In this document: positions 15,778-23,401 of the stretch, in pieces
How the letters are laid out: every line of letters begins with the position of its first letter
Numbering within the stretch: the stretch's first letter is position 1
Assembly: GCA_012838035.1 (NCBI GenBank)
Contig: DUQB01000244.1
Coordinates: 1 to 41,273, forward strand
Direction of reading: 5' to 3'
Source: Bacillota bacterium
GTDB lineage: Bacteria > Bacillota > Limnochordia > DTU080
DNA: 41,273 nucleotides
Made by a program: the position numbers and the translations under genes
Notes under the pieces: model-generated
The model's database searches: none
Seen by the model: only the letters and a program-made list of their open reading frames with translations
What the model was told of the DNA's origin: nothing

Positions 15778-17143
15778 GTCTCTGCAATCCGGATTTATGG
15801 CGGTCGATGTAGAGGCCGAGCGGCGCGTACTGGGGATTCTGATTAAGCACCCCGAGACGATTGACGCGGCTATCGATCGCTTGCAGCCGGATCACTTTAC
15901 CGATCCCGTTTTTAGACGGATCTTTGAGATCATCAGCGATATTTACACCATGCGCGGCCGCATTTCGTATACGCAAGTATATAACCAGCTGCGGAAGGAT
16001 AAGAACATAGACTCCCCCGATCAGGTGCTGATCGGTCTAATGGAGAGCTTTGTCAGCCCGGTGGAATTGGTCCCCAGCATCGACACCTTGGTGGACAAAC
16101 ATGGGCGGCGCGCCATATTAAAGGCGACGCAGGATATTCAGAGTTTGGTCTATTCCGCAAAGGAAGATGACCTGCAAGCTCTGCAGGCTAAAGCCCAGGA
16201 CCTGATCTTCACCGCGACTCAGGCGGCTTCCGAAAATGAAGTGAAGAGCCTGATGGAAGTATTGAATCGCTGTTATGAGCGGATGATTGAGCGGCGCGAA
16301 GGCAAGAAGCCTTACGGTTTGGCCGTGCGTTTTCCGGAAATCGACATGCTCACCACCGGGTTTAAGAACAAAGACCTGATTATTTTAGCGGCCAGACCAA
16401 GTATGGGAAAAACCTCGCTGGCGCTTAATTTCGCCTCCAACGTGGCCAAGCGGGATATCCCGGTGTTGATCTTCAGCTTGGAAATGGATGACGAGCAAAT
16501 CGGCGATCGCTTGGTGCTGAGCGAGCTGTTTCGTTTTCGTCGGCCGGACGGATCCTATGAGATTCCCTCTGCGGATTTCGCCACGAAGCTGGACGATCAG
16601 CAGTTCGAAAAGGTACAATCGGTCTTTAGCGATCTGTACGAATTACCCATATATATGATAGATAAGCGCGGTCTTACGGTGAACGAAATCAGAGCCAAGG
16701 CCAGAAAGGTGAAAGCGGAGCAACCTCAACTGGGCTTGATCATCATCGACTATTTGCAGCTGATTAAGCCTCCGAGCGGTTCGAATAAGAACTGGGCCTT
16801 GGTGGTAGGCGATATCGTCCGCGAACTGCGCGATTTAGCCGGCGAACTCGACTTGCCGATCATATTGTTGTCGCAATTGAACCGCAGCGTGGAAACGCGC
16901 GATGTGAAGCGGCCGGTCATGAGCGATCTGCGCGACAGCGGAAACATCGAGGAATTTGCCGACGTGGTCATGTTCCTGTATCGGGACGACTACTACTATC
17001 CGGAAAAAGCTAAAGAAGAGGGTACCGAAGGTCAGGTGGAAGTGATTTTCGCGAAGCAGCGCAAAGGCCCCACCGGTAGTGCGCATTTGCGGTATGTGAA
17101 AGAGTTTACTCGCTTTATTGAAGAGACCGGCAGGACGGAGTAA
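15761..17143 (+). CDS. dnaB: Replicative DNA helicase (DnaB/DnaC family)
   Basis: This 460-residue hexameric 5'-3' helicase has an N-terminal primase-interaction domain (residues about 15-115) and a RecA-type ATPase domain. Walker A is 'ARPSMGKTS' (residues 211-219), a 'LIFSLEMDDEQIGDRL' motif follows, Walker B is 'LGLIIIDYLQLI' near 325, and the C-terminal 'LSQLNRSVETRDVKRPVMSDLRDSGNIEEFADVV' carries the arginine-finger region. Length is normal. ATG 15761 is preceded by AAGGAG and lies inside the end of the dnaD-like gene. This could be the main helicase or a paralogue; other dnaB genes outside the window cannot be excluded. Confidence 0.93.
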   Translation: MSMTAESLQSGFMAVDVEAERRVLGILIKHPETIDAAIDRLQPDHFTDPVFRRIFEIISDIYTMRGRISYTQVYNQLRKDKNIDSPDQVLIGLMESFVSPVELVPSIDTLVDKHGRRAILKATQDIQSLVYSAKEDDLQALQAKAQDLIFTATQAASENEVKSLMEVLNRCYERMIERREGKKPYGLAVRFPEIDMLTTGFKNKDLIILAARPSMGKTSLALNFASNVAKRDIPVLIFSLEMDDEQIGDRLVLSELFRFRRPDGSYEIPSADFATKLDDQQFEKVQSVFSDLYELPIYMIDKRGLTVNEIRAKARKVKAEQPQLGLIIIDYLQLIKPPSGSNKNWALVVGDIVRELRDLAGELDLPIILLSQLNRSVETRDVKRPVMSDLRDSGNIEEFADVVMFLYRDDYYYPEKAKEEGTEGQVEVIFAKQRKGPTGSAHLRYVKEFTRFIEETGRTE

Positions 17144-17173
17144 TAGGCGTCTTGCCCCCATCGTACAGCGGAC

Positions 17174-17201
17174 TTGCCCGCCGGCGGTATTTCGGTATAA
17201 T
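17174..17201 (+). promoter_or_regulatory. Sigma-A-like promoter upstream of 17376-18673
   Basis: TTGCCC (17174-17179) and TATAAT (17196-17201) are separated by 16 bases. The transcript would have a leader of about 170 nt containing a small GTTGC-CTTC-GCAAC hairpin near 17250. Confidence 0.6.
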
Positions 17202-17375
17202 GGAGGAGCGTTTTGGGTAGAGTGCCAATAATAGGGTAAACCGACCGGGTTGCCTTCGCAACAGACCCCGAAACGCCGTCGCTTTAGTGTTTTTGGTCGG
17301 CGCCGATGCGCATCAAAGGGCAAGGAGGCACTTAGGCCCGATCACGGCAGACTTATATGAGTATAGGAGAGACCC

Positions 17376-17594
17376 ATGGCGTTTGAAGAGTTGTTCGCTG
17401 ATGCGGAGCGGCTGAAATTACGGTTTGTTGCCGGGTTTCACGATCTCTTGGATCAAGGCTATATCACCGAAGCGCAGTTTGAGGAGATCGTCGATGTCAT
17501 CGATCGTTTGCATGAGCTCTCCGAAGAGGAATTGACTGAAACGATGCAGCAGTTAATTGAGCAAGTGAAACAAGTACAAAAAGATAAACGCTAA
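17376..17594 (+). CDS. Small acidic helical protein of unknown function
   Basis: This 72-residue protein, rich in Glu/Asp/Gln and predicted all-helical, starts 'MAFEELFADAERLKLRF' and ends in a Lys/Gln-rich tail. The ribosome binding site AGGAGAG lies about seven bases before ATG 17376. It lies 53 nt before the YabE-like gene and may be co-transcribed with it. No family is recognised. Confidence 0.65.
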   Translation: MAFEELFADAERLKLRFVAGFHDLLDQGYITEAQFEEIVDVIDRLHELSEEELTETMQQLIEQVKQVQKDKR

Positions 17595-17647
17595 GGGAGA
17601 CGAGCGAGATGCGCGGCAATGCATCAGAGTAAGGAAGGAGTGGGTTG

Positions 17648-18673
17648 ATGAGTTCACCCACGGAAGCATTTATCGGTTGGATAAGAAGGGATACAAAGCG
17701 TAGCAGGAGCATAACTCGGGCGGCATTCGTACTCTTGCTGGTATTTACAGTGGTTGTTTCGGTGCGTGCTTTTGCCATTAAGGAAGTCACCATTTATCCG
17801 GAGGATGGGCAGCCCGTCACCATTAAAACAGCCGCTCTGCGAGTGGGGAATGCTCTAGCGCATTCCGGTATTGAAATCCGGGAAGGCGATGTCGTTACTC
17901 CGGCTTTGGAAGCTCCCGTGCGCAATGGCGACGTCATTTCCATCCGCCGTGCGTTTCCTGTTACCATCCACGCCGATGGACGGCAAATTGAGGTGAAGAC
18001 GGTCGGCGATACGGTCGGGCAAATACTGGCTTTGGCCGGCGTTGCCTTGAACGAATTCGACCGCACCATACCGGCGGTTTTTGACCGCATTCAGGAGCCT
18101 GTAAGCATAGAGGTCGTCCGCGTTGAGCACAGCGCATTGAACGTGATCATGCCGGTTGCCTACAAAACTGAACGCCGGGCTGATCCTAATATGGACCAAG
18201 GCCAAAAACGCGTTGCTCAAACCGGCGTTGACGGTACTCAGGAGGTTAGTTACCGACTGACCTATGAGAACGGGAAGTTGACCGGTAAGGAAGAGATCGG
18301 ACGCAAGGTGCTTGTAGAACCGGTCAATCAGATTGTTTATGAAGGTTCCCGCGTGGTGCCCAACACGGTGAAAACCAGTTCCGGCACCTACCTTAAATAC
18401 AAAGAGGTAAGGACCATGGAGGCCACCGCCTATATCCCAGGCACTCCCGGTATTACCGCAACCGGTATTAAGGCTAAAAAAGGTATTATCGCCGTGGATC
18501 CCAGAGTCATTCCCTTAGGTACCAGAGTGTATATACCTGGCTACGGTGAGGCTTTAGCCGCCGATACGGGGCGGCTGATCAAGGGTAACATTATCGATCT
18601 GTGTATGCCCACCTTGAACGAAGCCATTCAGTTCGGGCGCAGGCAGGTCACAGTATACATTCTGGCAGATTAA
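17648..18673 (+). CDS. YabE-like cell-wall protein with DUF348, G5 and 3D domains
   Basis: This 341-residue protein has a membrane anchor or signal segment (residues about 24-44). Two DUF348 repeats follow: 'VTIYPEDGQPVTIKTAALRVGNAL...' and 'VTIHADGRQIEVKTVGDTVGQIL...', at about 46-155. A G5 domain follows (about 170-250, 'VAYKTERRADPNMDQGQKRV'), then a C-terminal 3D domain (about 258-341) with 'ATAYIPGTPGITATG', 'IAVDPRVIPLGTRVYIPGYG' and 'AADTGRLIKGNIIDLC', the latter carrying the characteristic Asp residues. Relatives of B. subtilis YabE act on peptidoglycan, possibly as lytic enzymes. ATG 17648 follows AAGGAAGGAG by seven bases. Confidence 0.9.
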   Translation: MSSPTEAFIGWIRRDTKRSRSITRAAFVLLLVFTVVVSVRAFAIKEVTIYPEDGQPVTIKTAALRVGNALAHSGIEIREGDVVTPALEAPVRNGDVISIRRAFPVTIHADGRQIEVKTVGDTVGQILALAGVALNEFDRTIPAVFDRIQEPVSIEVVRVEHSALNVIMPVAYKTERRADPNMDQGQKRVAQTGVDGTQEVSYRLTYENGKLTGKEEIGRKVLVEPVNQIVYEGSRVVPNTVKTSSGTYLKYKEVRTMEATAYIPGTPGITATGIKAKKGIIAVDPRVIPLGTRVYIPGYGEALAADTGRLIKGNIIDLCMPTLNEAIQFGRRQVTVYILAD

Positions 18674-18690
18674 CGGACGCATCAACCAGT

Positions 18691-18791
18691 AGATATGCAA
18701 CAAGCCGGGCCCCCGGTGACGTTCATTGACTGTCACGGGGGGCGCCGGCTTGCTGTGCTTCAGCGGTACTGTTTCCTGTCGCTCAGTACTC
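18691..18791 (-). pseudogene. Relic: 3' end and hairpin of a lost sialidase-like gene (copy A)
   Basis: This roughly 100-bp segment is about 80% identical by eye to 20462-20560, which holds the last codons and 3' hairpin of the sialidase-like gene at 20552-22816. Copy A contains the same hairpin (CAAGCCGG 18701-18708 with CCGGCTTG 18745-18752) and the same Glu-Tyr-stop codons on the minus strand (GAGTACTGA at 18783-18791). The rest of the coding sequence is missing. Inner stem bases differ compensatorily between the copies (GTGAC/GTCAC here, CTGAC/GTCAG in copy B). It may also end the YabE-like transcript. Confidence 0.65.
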
Positions 18792-19052
18792 GTTCGGCGA
18801 AGTCTATCTATCAAAACTGGGAGGATGTAGTCCCACCTTGCTCTTGCGGTCTACATACACGATCTGTATCTGATGCATGACATGACGGAGACGAGGTGCG
18901 GACAGGATATCAAACCATCACCGAGAACATTATTCAATAGGCCGCCATACCTCACTGCGGTCGTGGATGCCCGGACGCAGCAGGCAGTGTAGGTTGGAGA
19001 AGGATATAGCGCCGCCACAGCTTTTAAACCATCATATCCGAGGGGGAAGTTC
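18792..19052. other. Leader region before a sugar-binding protein gene
   Basis: About 260 bp without a plausible gene. Apart from the ribosome binding site (AGGGGGAAG) of the downstream gene nothing is recognised; no clear -35/-10 pair is seen. Confidence 0.4.
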
Positions 19053-20327
19053 ATGAGGCTACAACAACATCGAGTGTCAACGGTCTTGGTGTTTACCTTG
19101 GTATTTTTGTTGAGTACATCAGCATCAACCTTTGCAGCTCAACCTACCGTCAAAATTACCCTTTGGCATCACTGGGCTCCGGAACTGATTGGTGAAGTAA
19201 TCGCCGGATTTCAGTTACGGTACCCATGGATTGAGGTCGAGCATATTACTAGCGACTATAGTAAGGCGGTCGACCGCATGGCAGTCTTATTGGCTACAGG
19301 AGCTGCGCCGGAGGTGATGATGGTCAACAGCGCCTATGCTTATCAGTTCATGAGCTTAGGTAGTTTTCTATTACTTGATGATCTACTTACCCGGGACAAC
19401 ATCCAACTTTCTATGTTCAACCCTGGAGATCTGCGCGGTTTCCAAGTTAGGGATAAGACCTACGGCTTGCCGTGTATGAGCGGATCCGCCTGGACTAATC
19501 TTATGTTTTATAACAAGGACTTGATGAATAACGTTGGATTAGATGCTGATCGGCCTCCGAGAACTTGGAGCGAGTGGCAAACGGCAGCCCGACGCATTAT
19601 GCGTGTAGACGGCAGCGGCAAAGTGATCCAAGGTTCACAGATTCCAAGACTCAGCAATATCGCTGCTTGGAATGGCTCCCAATTTTGGGATGAACAGTGG
19701 CGCACGGCTACGGTATCTAATCCGCGTACCATGGAGGCTATCACTTTTACTAGCGAACTGATCAGCTCTACTTATGGTTCACTGACCGCTCACGATCAAT
19801 TCCATCGAGGCGGTTTAAGCTTTTGGGAAGGGACATCAGGAATCATCTTTCCTAACAACTCTGGTTTTGGCGCGGCACAGAAGGTTGAGTTCAGCTGGGG
19901 CGCAGCGCTGGCGCCTGTGAATGAAGAGAACCCTGACTCCAGACCTATCAATATCGTCACCAGTACTTGGGCTTATGGTATTCCGGCCACTATCGCCAAA
20001 GATAAGCAGGAGGCCGCCTGGTTGTTATTACTGTGGCTTACCACCCACGAGGATGGTGGAGGCTATTTTGCCCGTGCGCAAGGACGTCCTAGTCCAGTTA
20101 TTAGATTCAACGGCCACCCGGACTATAGGAAGAACCCATACTGGAACGTCGTGATCGACGCTCTGCAATATGACATGCCGACACCGCCAGTCGATCCTGT
20201 AACCATCATTAATGATGCAGGTATGCAGATTCTTAACAACAAAGTCCATCCGCAACAGGCATTAGCCACAGCTGATCAGAAGCTACAGTTTGCGTTAGAT
20301 GAGTATTGGAAGGTTTTAGACAGGTAA
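19053..20327 (+). CDS. Extracellular sugar-binding protein, family 1
   Basis: This 424-residue protein has a signal peptide (hydrophobic residues about 9-28, cleavage near Phe-Ala-Ala) without a lipobox. The N-lobe starts 'VKITLWHHWAPELIGEVIAGFQLRYPWIEVEHI', typical of SBP_bac_1, followed by 'LPCMSGSAWTNLMFYNKDLM' near residue 140 and 'GGGYFARAQGRPSPV' near 345. The predicted role is capture of an oligosaccharide or sialic-acid-type sugar for import. The ligand is inferred only from the neighbouring sialidase-like and acetylesterase genes. ATG 19053 has AGGGGGAAG about six bases upstream. No permease genes are adjacent. Confidence 0.9.
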   Translation: MRLQQHRVSTVLVFTLVFLLSTSASTFAAQPTVKITLWHHWAPELIGEVIAGFQLRYPWIEVEHITSDYSKAVDRMAVLLATGAAPEVMMVNSAYAYQFMSLGSFLLLDDLLTRDNIQLSMFNPGDLRGFQVRDKTYGLPCMSGSAWTNLMFYNKDLMNNVGLDADRPPRTWSEWQTAARRIMRVDGSGKVIQGSQIPRLSNIAAWNGSQFWDEQWRTATVSNPRTMEAITFTSELISSTYGSLTAHDQFHRGGLSFWEGTSGIIFPNNSGFGAAQKVEFSWGAALAPVNEENPDSRPINIVTSTWAYGIPATIAKDKQEAAWLLLLWLTTHEDGGGYFARAQGRPSPVIRFNGHPDYRKNPYWNVVIDALQYDMPTPPVDPVTIINDAGMQILNNKVHPQQALATADQKLQFALDEYWKVLDR

Positions 20328-20360
20328 TCGTTTAGGCTACAGTCAATGGCTACGGCGAGT

Positions 20361-20393
20361 AAGAGGCTGCTCACACATCAGAAGCAGCCTCTT
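20361..20393 (+). terminator. Gene-end hairpin without U-tract
   Basis: A perfect 10-bp stem (AAGAGGCTGC with GCAGCCTCTT) with a 13-nt loop lies 33 nt after the stop codon at 20327 and is followed by GC-rich, not T-rich, sequence. Confidence 0.55.
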
Positions 20394-20464
20394 GGCGCGC
20401 CCGGCACGTCCGGCGGATGCAGCCGTTGTAGTGATGAATCCTTAGGTACCAGATTGTACATCAT

Positions 20465-20524
20465 ACAACAAGCCGGTCCCCCGCTGACATTCGTCGACTG
20501 TCAGAAGAGGCGCCGGCTTGTTGT
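20465..20524 (-). terminator. 3' hairpin of the sialidase-like gene (copy B)
   Basis: ACAACAAGCCGG (20465-20476) is perfectly complementary to CCGGCTTGTTGT (20513-20524), with an inner CTGACA/TGTCAG stem. It lies 27 nt past the minus-strand stop codon. No U-tract follows on the minus strand. A diverged second copy is at 18697-18756. Confidence 0.6.
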
Positions 20525-20551
20525 GCTTCAGCAGCTATGTTTCGATGTTGC

Positions 20552-22816
20552 TCAGTACTCTTCAGCTATGAGCGCATCCAGCTCAGCTAAGGTGAACCGC
20601 ACGCTGACCACTGATGGTCTTTCTCCCGGGTATAAGGGTACGTAGGTCGTCGATACGAAAGTGCCGTCCGGCAGCAACTCCAAGCCTGCATAACCTGTAT
20701 CATGGAATAGCCTTTTGTTCTCCAGCAGTTTGACGCGATATTGGCCGGGGCGCAGGTTAACCAAGTCCTCCCAGGTGCCGACCCAAGCTACGAAGTCCGT
20801 GTAGCTCGGACTACCTTCGAACACGTCACGGAACGTGATCACCAGACGCCCGTCGGGAGCGTAAACCGGTTTATGCCGATCGCCGGTCAACGTATCGGGA
20901 AGCTCAACCGGCGCCGACCAAGTCTGTCCTTCATCTTTGCTGACAATCAGCATAGAGTTGTAGCGCCGCGAGTTCTCCCGGATCAACACGGCGATCTCCT
21001 TACCGTCGGGTGACTGAATGGCTGCCGGCTCGACCAAGGCGGCGTTCGGATAGGCGGCGATCATCCGCTGGTTCGACCAGGTGAGTCCGCCGTCTTCGCT
21101 GATCGCCATCTGAATGCGTGAGCCTTGTTGGAACACCGTTAAGTAGCGACCTCCGGATATGGGGATAACGGTGTTGGGGGCGACCGGACCGCGTAACCCG
21201 GTTTGGCGGAAAGGCGTCCAGGTGTTGCCGTTGTCTTCCGAAATGGCGATGGAGAGATAATCCTCGGCGTTATCTCGATGCACCTCTTCACCCGGGCGCG
21301 TCATATTTTGGAACGCCACGAGCCGCTCAACCCCATCAGGATCGGTAAGGCGGAATATGGTAGGCACATTGGCGGTACGGCTCCAGTTGTCAGGTACCGG
21401 CAGTCTTTCGCTCCAGGTTTTACCTCCATCGGTGCTCCGCCTTAAGACGGTCGCGCCGCCGTGTCCTAACGGATAAACGATGAGGATCGTTTGATCATCC
21501 GCGAGCAGGACGGAGTCGGGGTGACCCAAATACTCTCCCGGTATACGATCAATCACGGTCTGTCGCCATGTGTCGCCTGAAATGTCGATCTGCGGAATGC
21601 CTCCCATAAATCCCGCATCGCCCGCGGGAATAGACAGCTCGGTCTTCAGCGCCGATAAAGCGATATCCTTTTCGTCGACTAAAACAAAGGTCAATACTAG
21701 ATTGTGAGTGGCGTCTTTATCAAGTCGGTCGCCCAAGTTGAACGAGATTTCGTCCGGTTCAGCAGACACGTCAACAACCGTCTCGTAAAGGAGCGCTTGC
21801 TCTTCAATCAATTGCCATTCGCCGTCGGTCATGCGGTAGATGTCGGCGAAGAGCCGTAAATGAACGTCTGCTACCGGACCGTCGCCGTATAGATAGAATG
21901 CGCCTTCCACTTCCCCATGCCGGCGCTGTAGTTGCGCGATTTGAGCTGTGACTCTACCTGCAATAACCTTCATCTCATAGGTGAGTCCGGATGACCAGAC
22001 ATGTCCTTCCGGCGTTAATTCCAGGCAGATCTGCCATTGGCCGGGGCTCAGCATATCAACAGCGAGCGGTATGTTGTATTTTCCCGCAGCAAGAGAAGCT
22101 TGCGCCAGCTCAACGCGCGCATCTCCTTGTTGCGCGATAAGCCGAAAGCTCTCAAGAGGGCGCGGCGATGTGAGCGCCAGTTCGAGGACCGCTGTTTCAT
22201 AGAGGCTCAGCACGTCGGTCGGCGTAAGAGCGTCGTCAATACCTGCCAATACGCGCCATTCGGTTCCCACGGGGATGAACAAAGGCTCTGTTTGCACAAC
22301 GTATTCCGACATGCGGCCGATTATATCCGACGTACTTGTATTCAGCGTTGTTTGCAGCGTGTAGACGATGGACCGGTTGGTTAGATCAACAATGAGGAGG
22401 GAAACGGCTCCCGTAACTGCGTCATAAGACAAGCTCGCTCTGTATGTATGCTCATATTGCGGTAGGAAGCGATGCAGCTGTCTGATCGCACCCGGCTTTT
22501 GCGCCGTCTCCGGCAATAGATCGCCGCTTAAGGTAAATAGCCAAGAAGCGAAACCGAAAGGCGAGGATTCCTTTGCCAACTTTAATGAGAGCAGGTTTTT
22601 CTCCGGCTCTTGGGGCGAGGTTAAAGCCGCCAGCTCAATCTGGCTGGTTGCGTCGGCCGCCTCTTGCGTCAAAACAAATTCCGCCACGATCGTGACGGCT
22701 GATTGCGTCGGGCTTTCGTCTAAAGGTGCGGCAGCCATCACGGCTTCAGAGGCAGGCCGGAGAAGAACGATAGGCATCACCGCAACCAACAACCATGAGA
22801 GCAATCTACCGGACAT
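20552..22816 (-). CDS. Secreted sialidase-like Asp-box protein
   Basis: This 754-residue protein has a signal peptide (residues about 5-30). An N-terminal half (to about residue 400) of beta-sandwich-like repeats follows, then a sialidase-type six-bladed propeller. Four Asp-boxes are visible: 'STDGGKTW', 'SEDNGNTW', 'SEDGGLTW' and 'SKDEGQTW'. An Arg-Ile-Pro precedes 'YLGHPDSVLL', and further Arg candidates are in 'LIRENSRR' and 'TFRD'; 'DTGYAGLELLPDG' holds a candidate nucleophilic Tyr. The usual blade-1 Glu-Gly-Arg is replaced by 'YPLGHGGATVL', so substrate should be treated as open (sialic acid or another glycan terminus). ATG 22816 is supported by AAAGGA. A paralogue lies at 30237-32507. 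Confidence 0.82.
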   Translation of the reverse strand: MSGRLLSWLLVAVMPIVLLRPASEAVMAAAPLDESPTQSAVTIVAEFVLTQEAADATSQIELAALTSPQEPEKNLLSLKLAKESSPFGFASWLFTLSGDLLPETAQKPGAIRQLHRFLPQYEHTYRASLSYDAVTGAVSLLIVDLTNRSIVYTLQTTLNTSTSDIIGRMSEYVVQTEPLFIPVGTEWRVLAGIDDALTPTDVLSLYETAVLELALTSPRPLESFRLIAQQGDARVELAQASLAAGKYNIPLAVDMLSPGQWQICLELTPEGHVWSSGLTYEMKVIAGRVTAQIAQLQRRHGEVEGAFYLYGDGPVADVHLRLFADIYRMTDGEWQLIEEQALLYETVVDVSAEPDEISFNLGDRLDKDATHNLVLTFVLVDEKDIALSALKTELSIPAGDAGFMGGIPQIDISGDTWRQTVIDRIPGEYLGHPDSVLLADDQTILIVYPLGHGGATVLRRSTDGGKTWSERLPVPDNWSRTANVPTIFRLTDPDGVERLVAFQNMTRPGEEVHRDNAEDYLSIAISEDNGNTWTPFRQTGLRGPVAPNTVIPISGGRYLTVFQQGSRIQMAISEDGGLTWSNQRMIAAYPNAALVEPAAIQSPDGKEIAVLIRENSRRYNSMLIVSKDEGQTWSAPVELPDTLTGDRHKPVYAPDGRLVITFRDVFEGSPSYTDFVAWVGTWEDLVNLRPGQYRVKLLENKRLFHDTGYAGLELLPDGTFVSTTYVPLYPGERPSVVSVRFTLAELDALIAEEY

Positions 22817-23061
22817 GTACCATCATTCCTTTCCACGGTGAACTTAGAAAACATGCTGTTTCTGCAGCAGACTCGGCATGTGGACCGCAAGCGTCGGAAC
22901 CCGGCGCTACGCTGCGTACCTTGGTCTGACCTGGTTTGTCTGCAGGTCTATACGCAACATGGACAAAAAGCCGTTTATGCTGTGGGCGGCGCTTGAAAGA
23001 GCCGCCGGATTAATACCGTCACGTGCAGATATTACGTGCTGCCGCGCTGAAATCCTTATCC

Positions 23062-23328
23062 TTATAAATCAGGCATAGCGCGAGGCACACGTTTTTGCGA
23101 GCGTAATACACAGTGTATAGGCATCCGTTCCACAGTGCTGCCATCGGGCCTCATTTCACCCATCAACCATTGAAACATGTGATGTATATACGAGTAGCGG
23201 GGACGGATTCCTCCCTGGTTTTCGTCTTGGGCACAGAAGTGACGGCGACAAGCACGTAAAACCGGGAAGGGATCCAGTCGCTTGCGTAGAAAGATCAGAT
23301 GTCCAACATCTGGTAATTGGTTATTCAT
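23062..23328 (-). CDS. Small unknown ORF (copy X), related to 26205-26450
   Basis: This ORF of up to 88 residues begins 'MNNQLPDVGHLIF' and contains 'RPRYSYIHHMFQWLMGE'. It shares with the ORF at 26205-26450, which runs on the opposite strand, the blocks Asp-Val-Gly-His (residues 7-10) and Tyr-Ile-His-His (47-50) at the same 40-residue spacing, with 'KRL' and 'FC' residues between. The two therefore appear homologous. No strong ribosome binding site is present (GAGGA directly abuts the ATG). It may be a small gene or a truncated remnant, for example the N-terminal part of a regulator. The function is unknown. Confidence 0.4.
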   Translation of the reverse strand: MNNQLPDVGHLIFLRKRLDPFPVLRACRRHFCAQDENQGGIRPRYSYIHHMFQWLMGEMRPDGSTVERMPIHCVLRSQKRVPRAMPDL

Positions 23329-23401
23329 TCCTCATAATCGGACGCTCGGCGCGTTGGTCTCGGAATCTAGCTGATGGTACTAGTGCAAGGGAGTGTGCGG
23401 C

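Noticed and set aside
23296-23312. 17-bp palindrome CAGATGTCCAACATCTG, with a similar core at 26206-26217, as a shared operator for the acetylesterase and SBP genes
   Set aside because: Both places lie in homologous reading frames (X and Y) encoding the conserved Asp-Val-Gly-His block, so coding conservation explains the match; the second copy is not a full palindrome.
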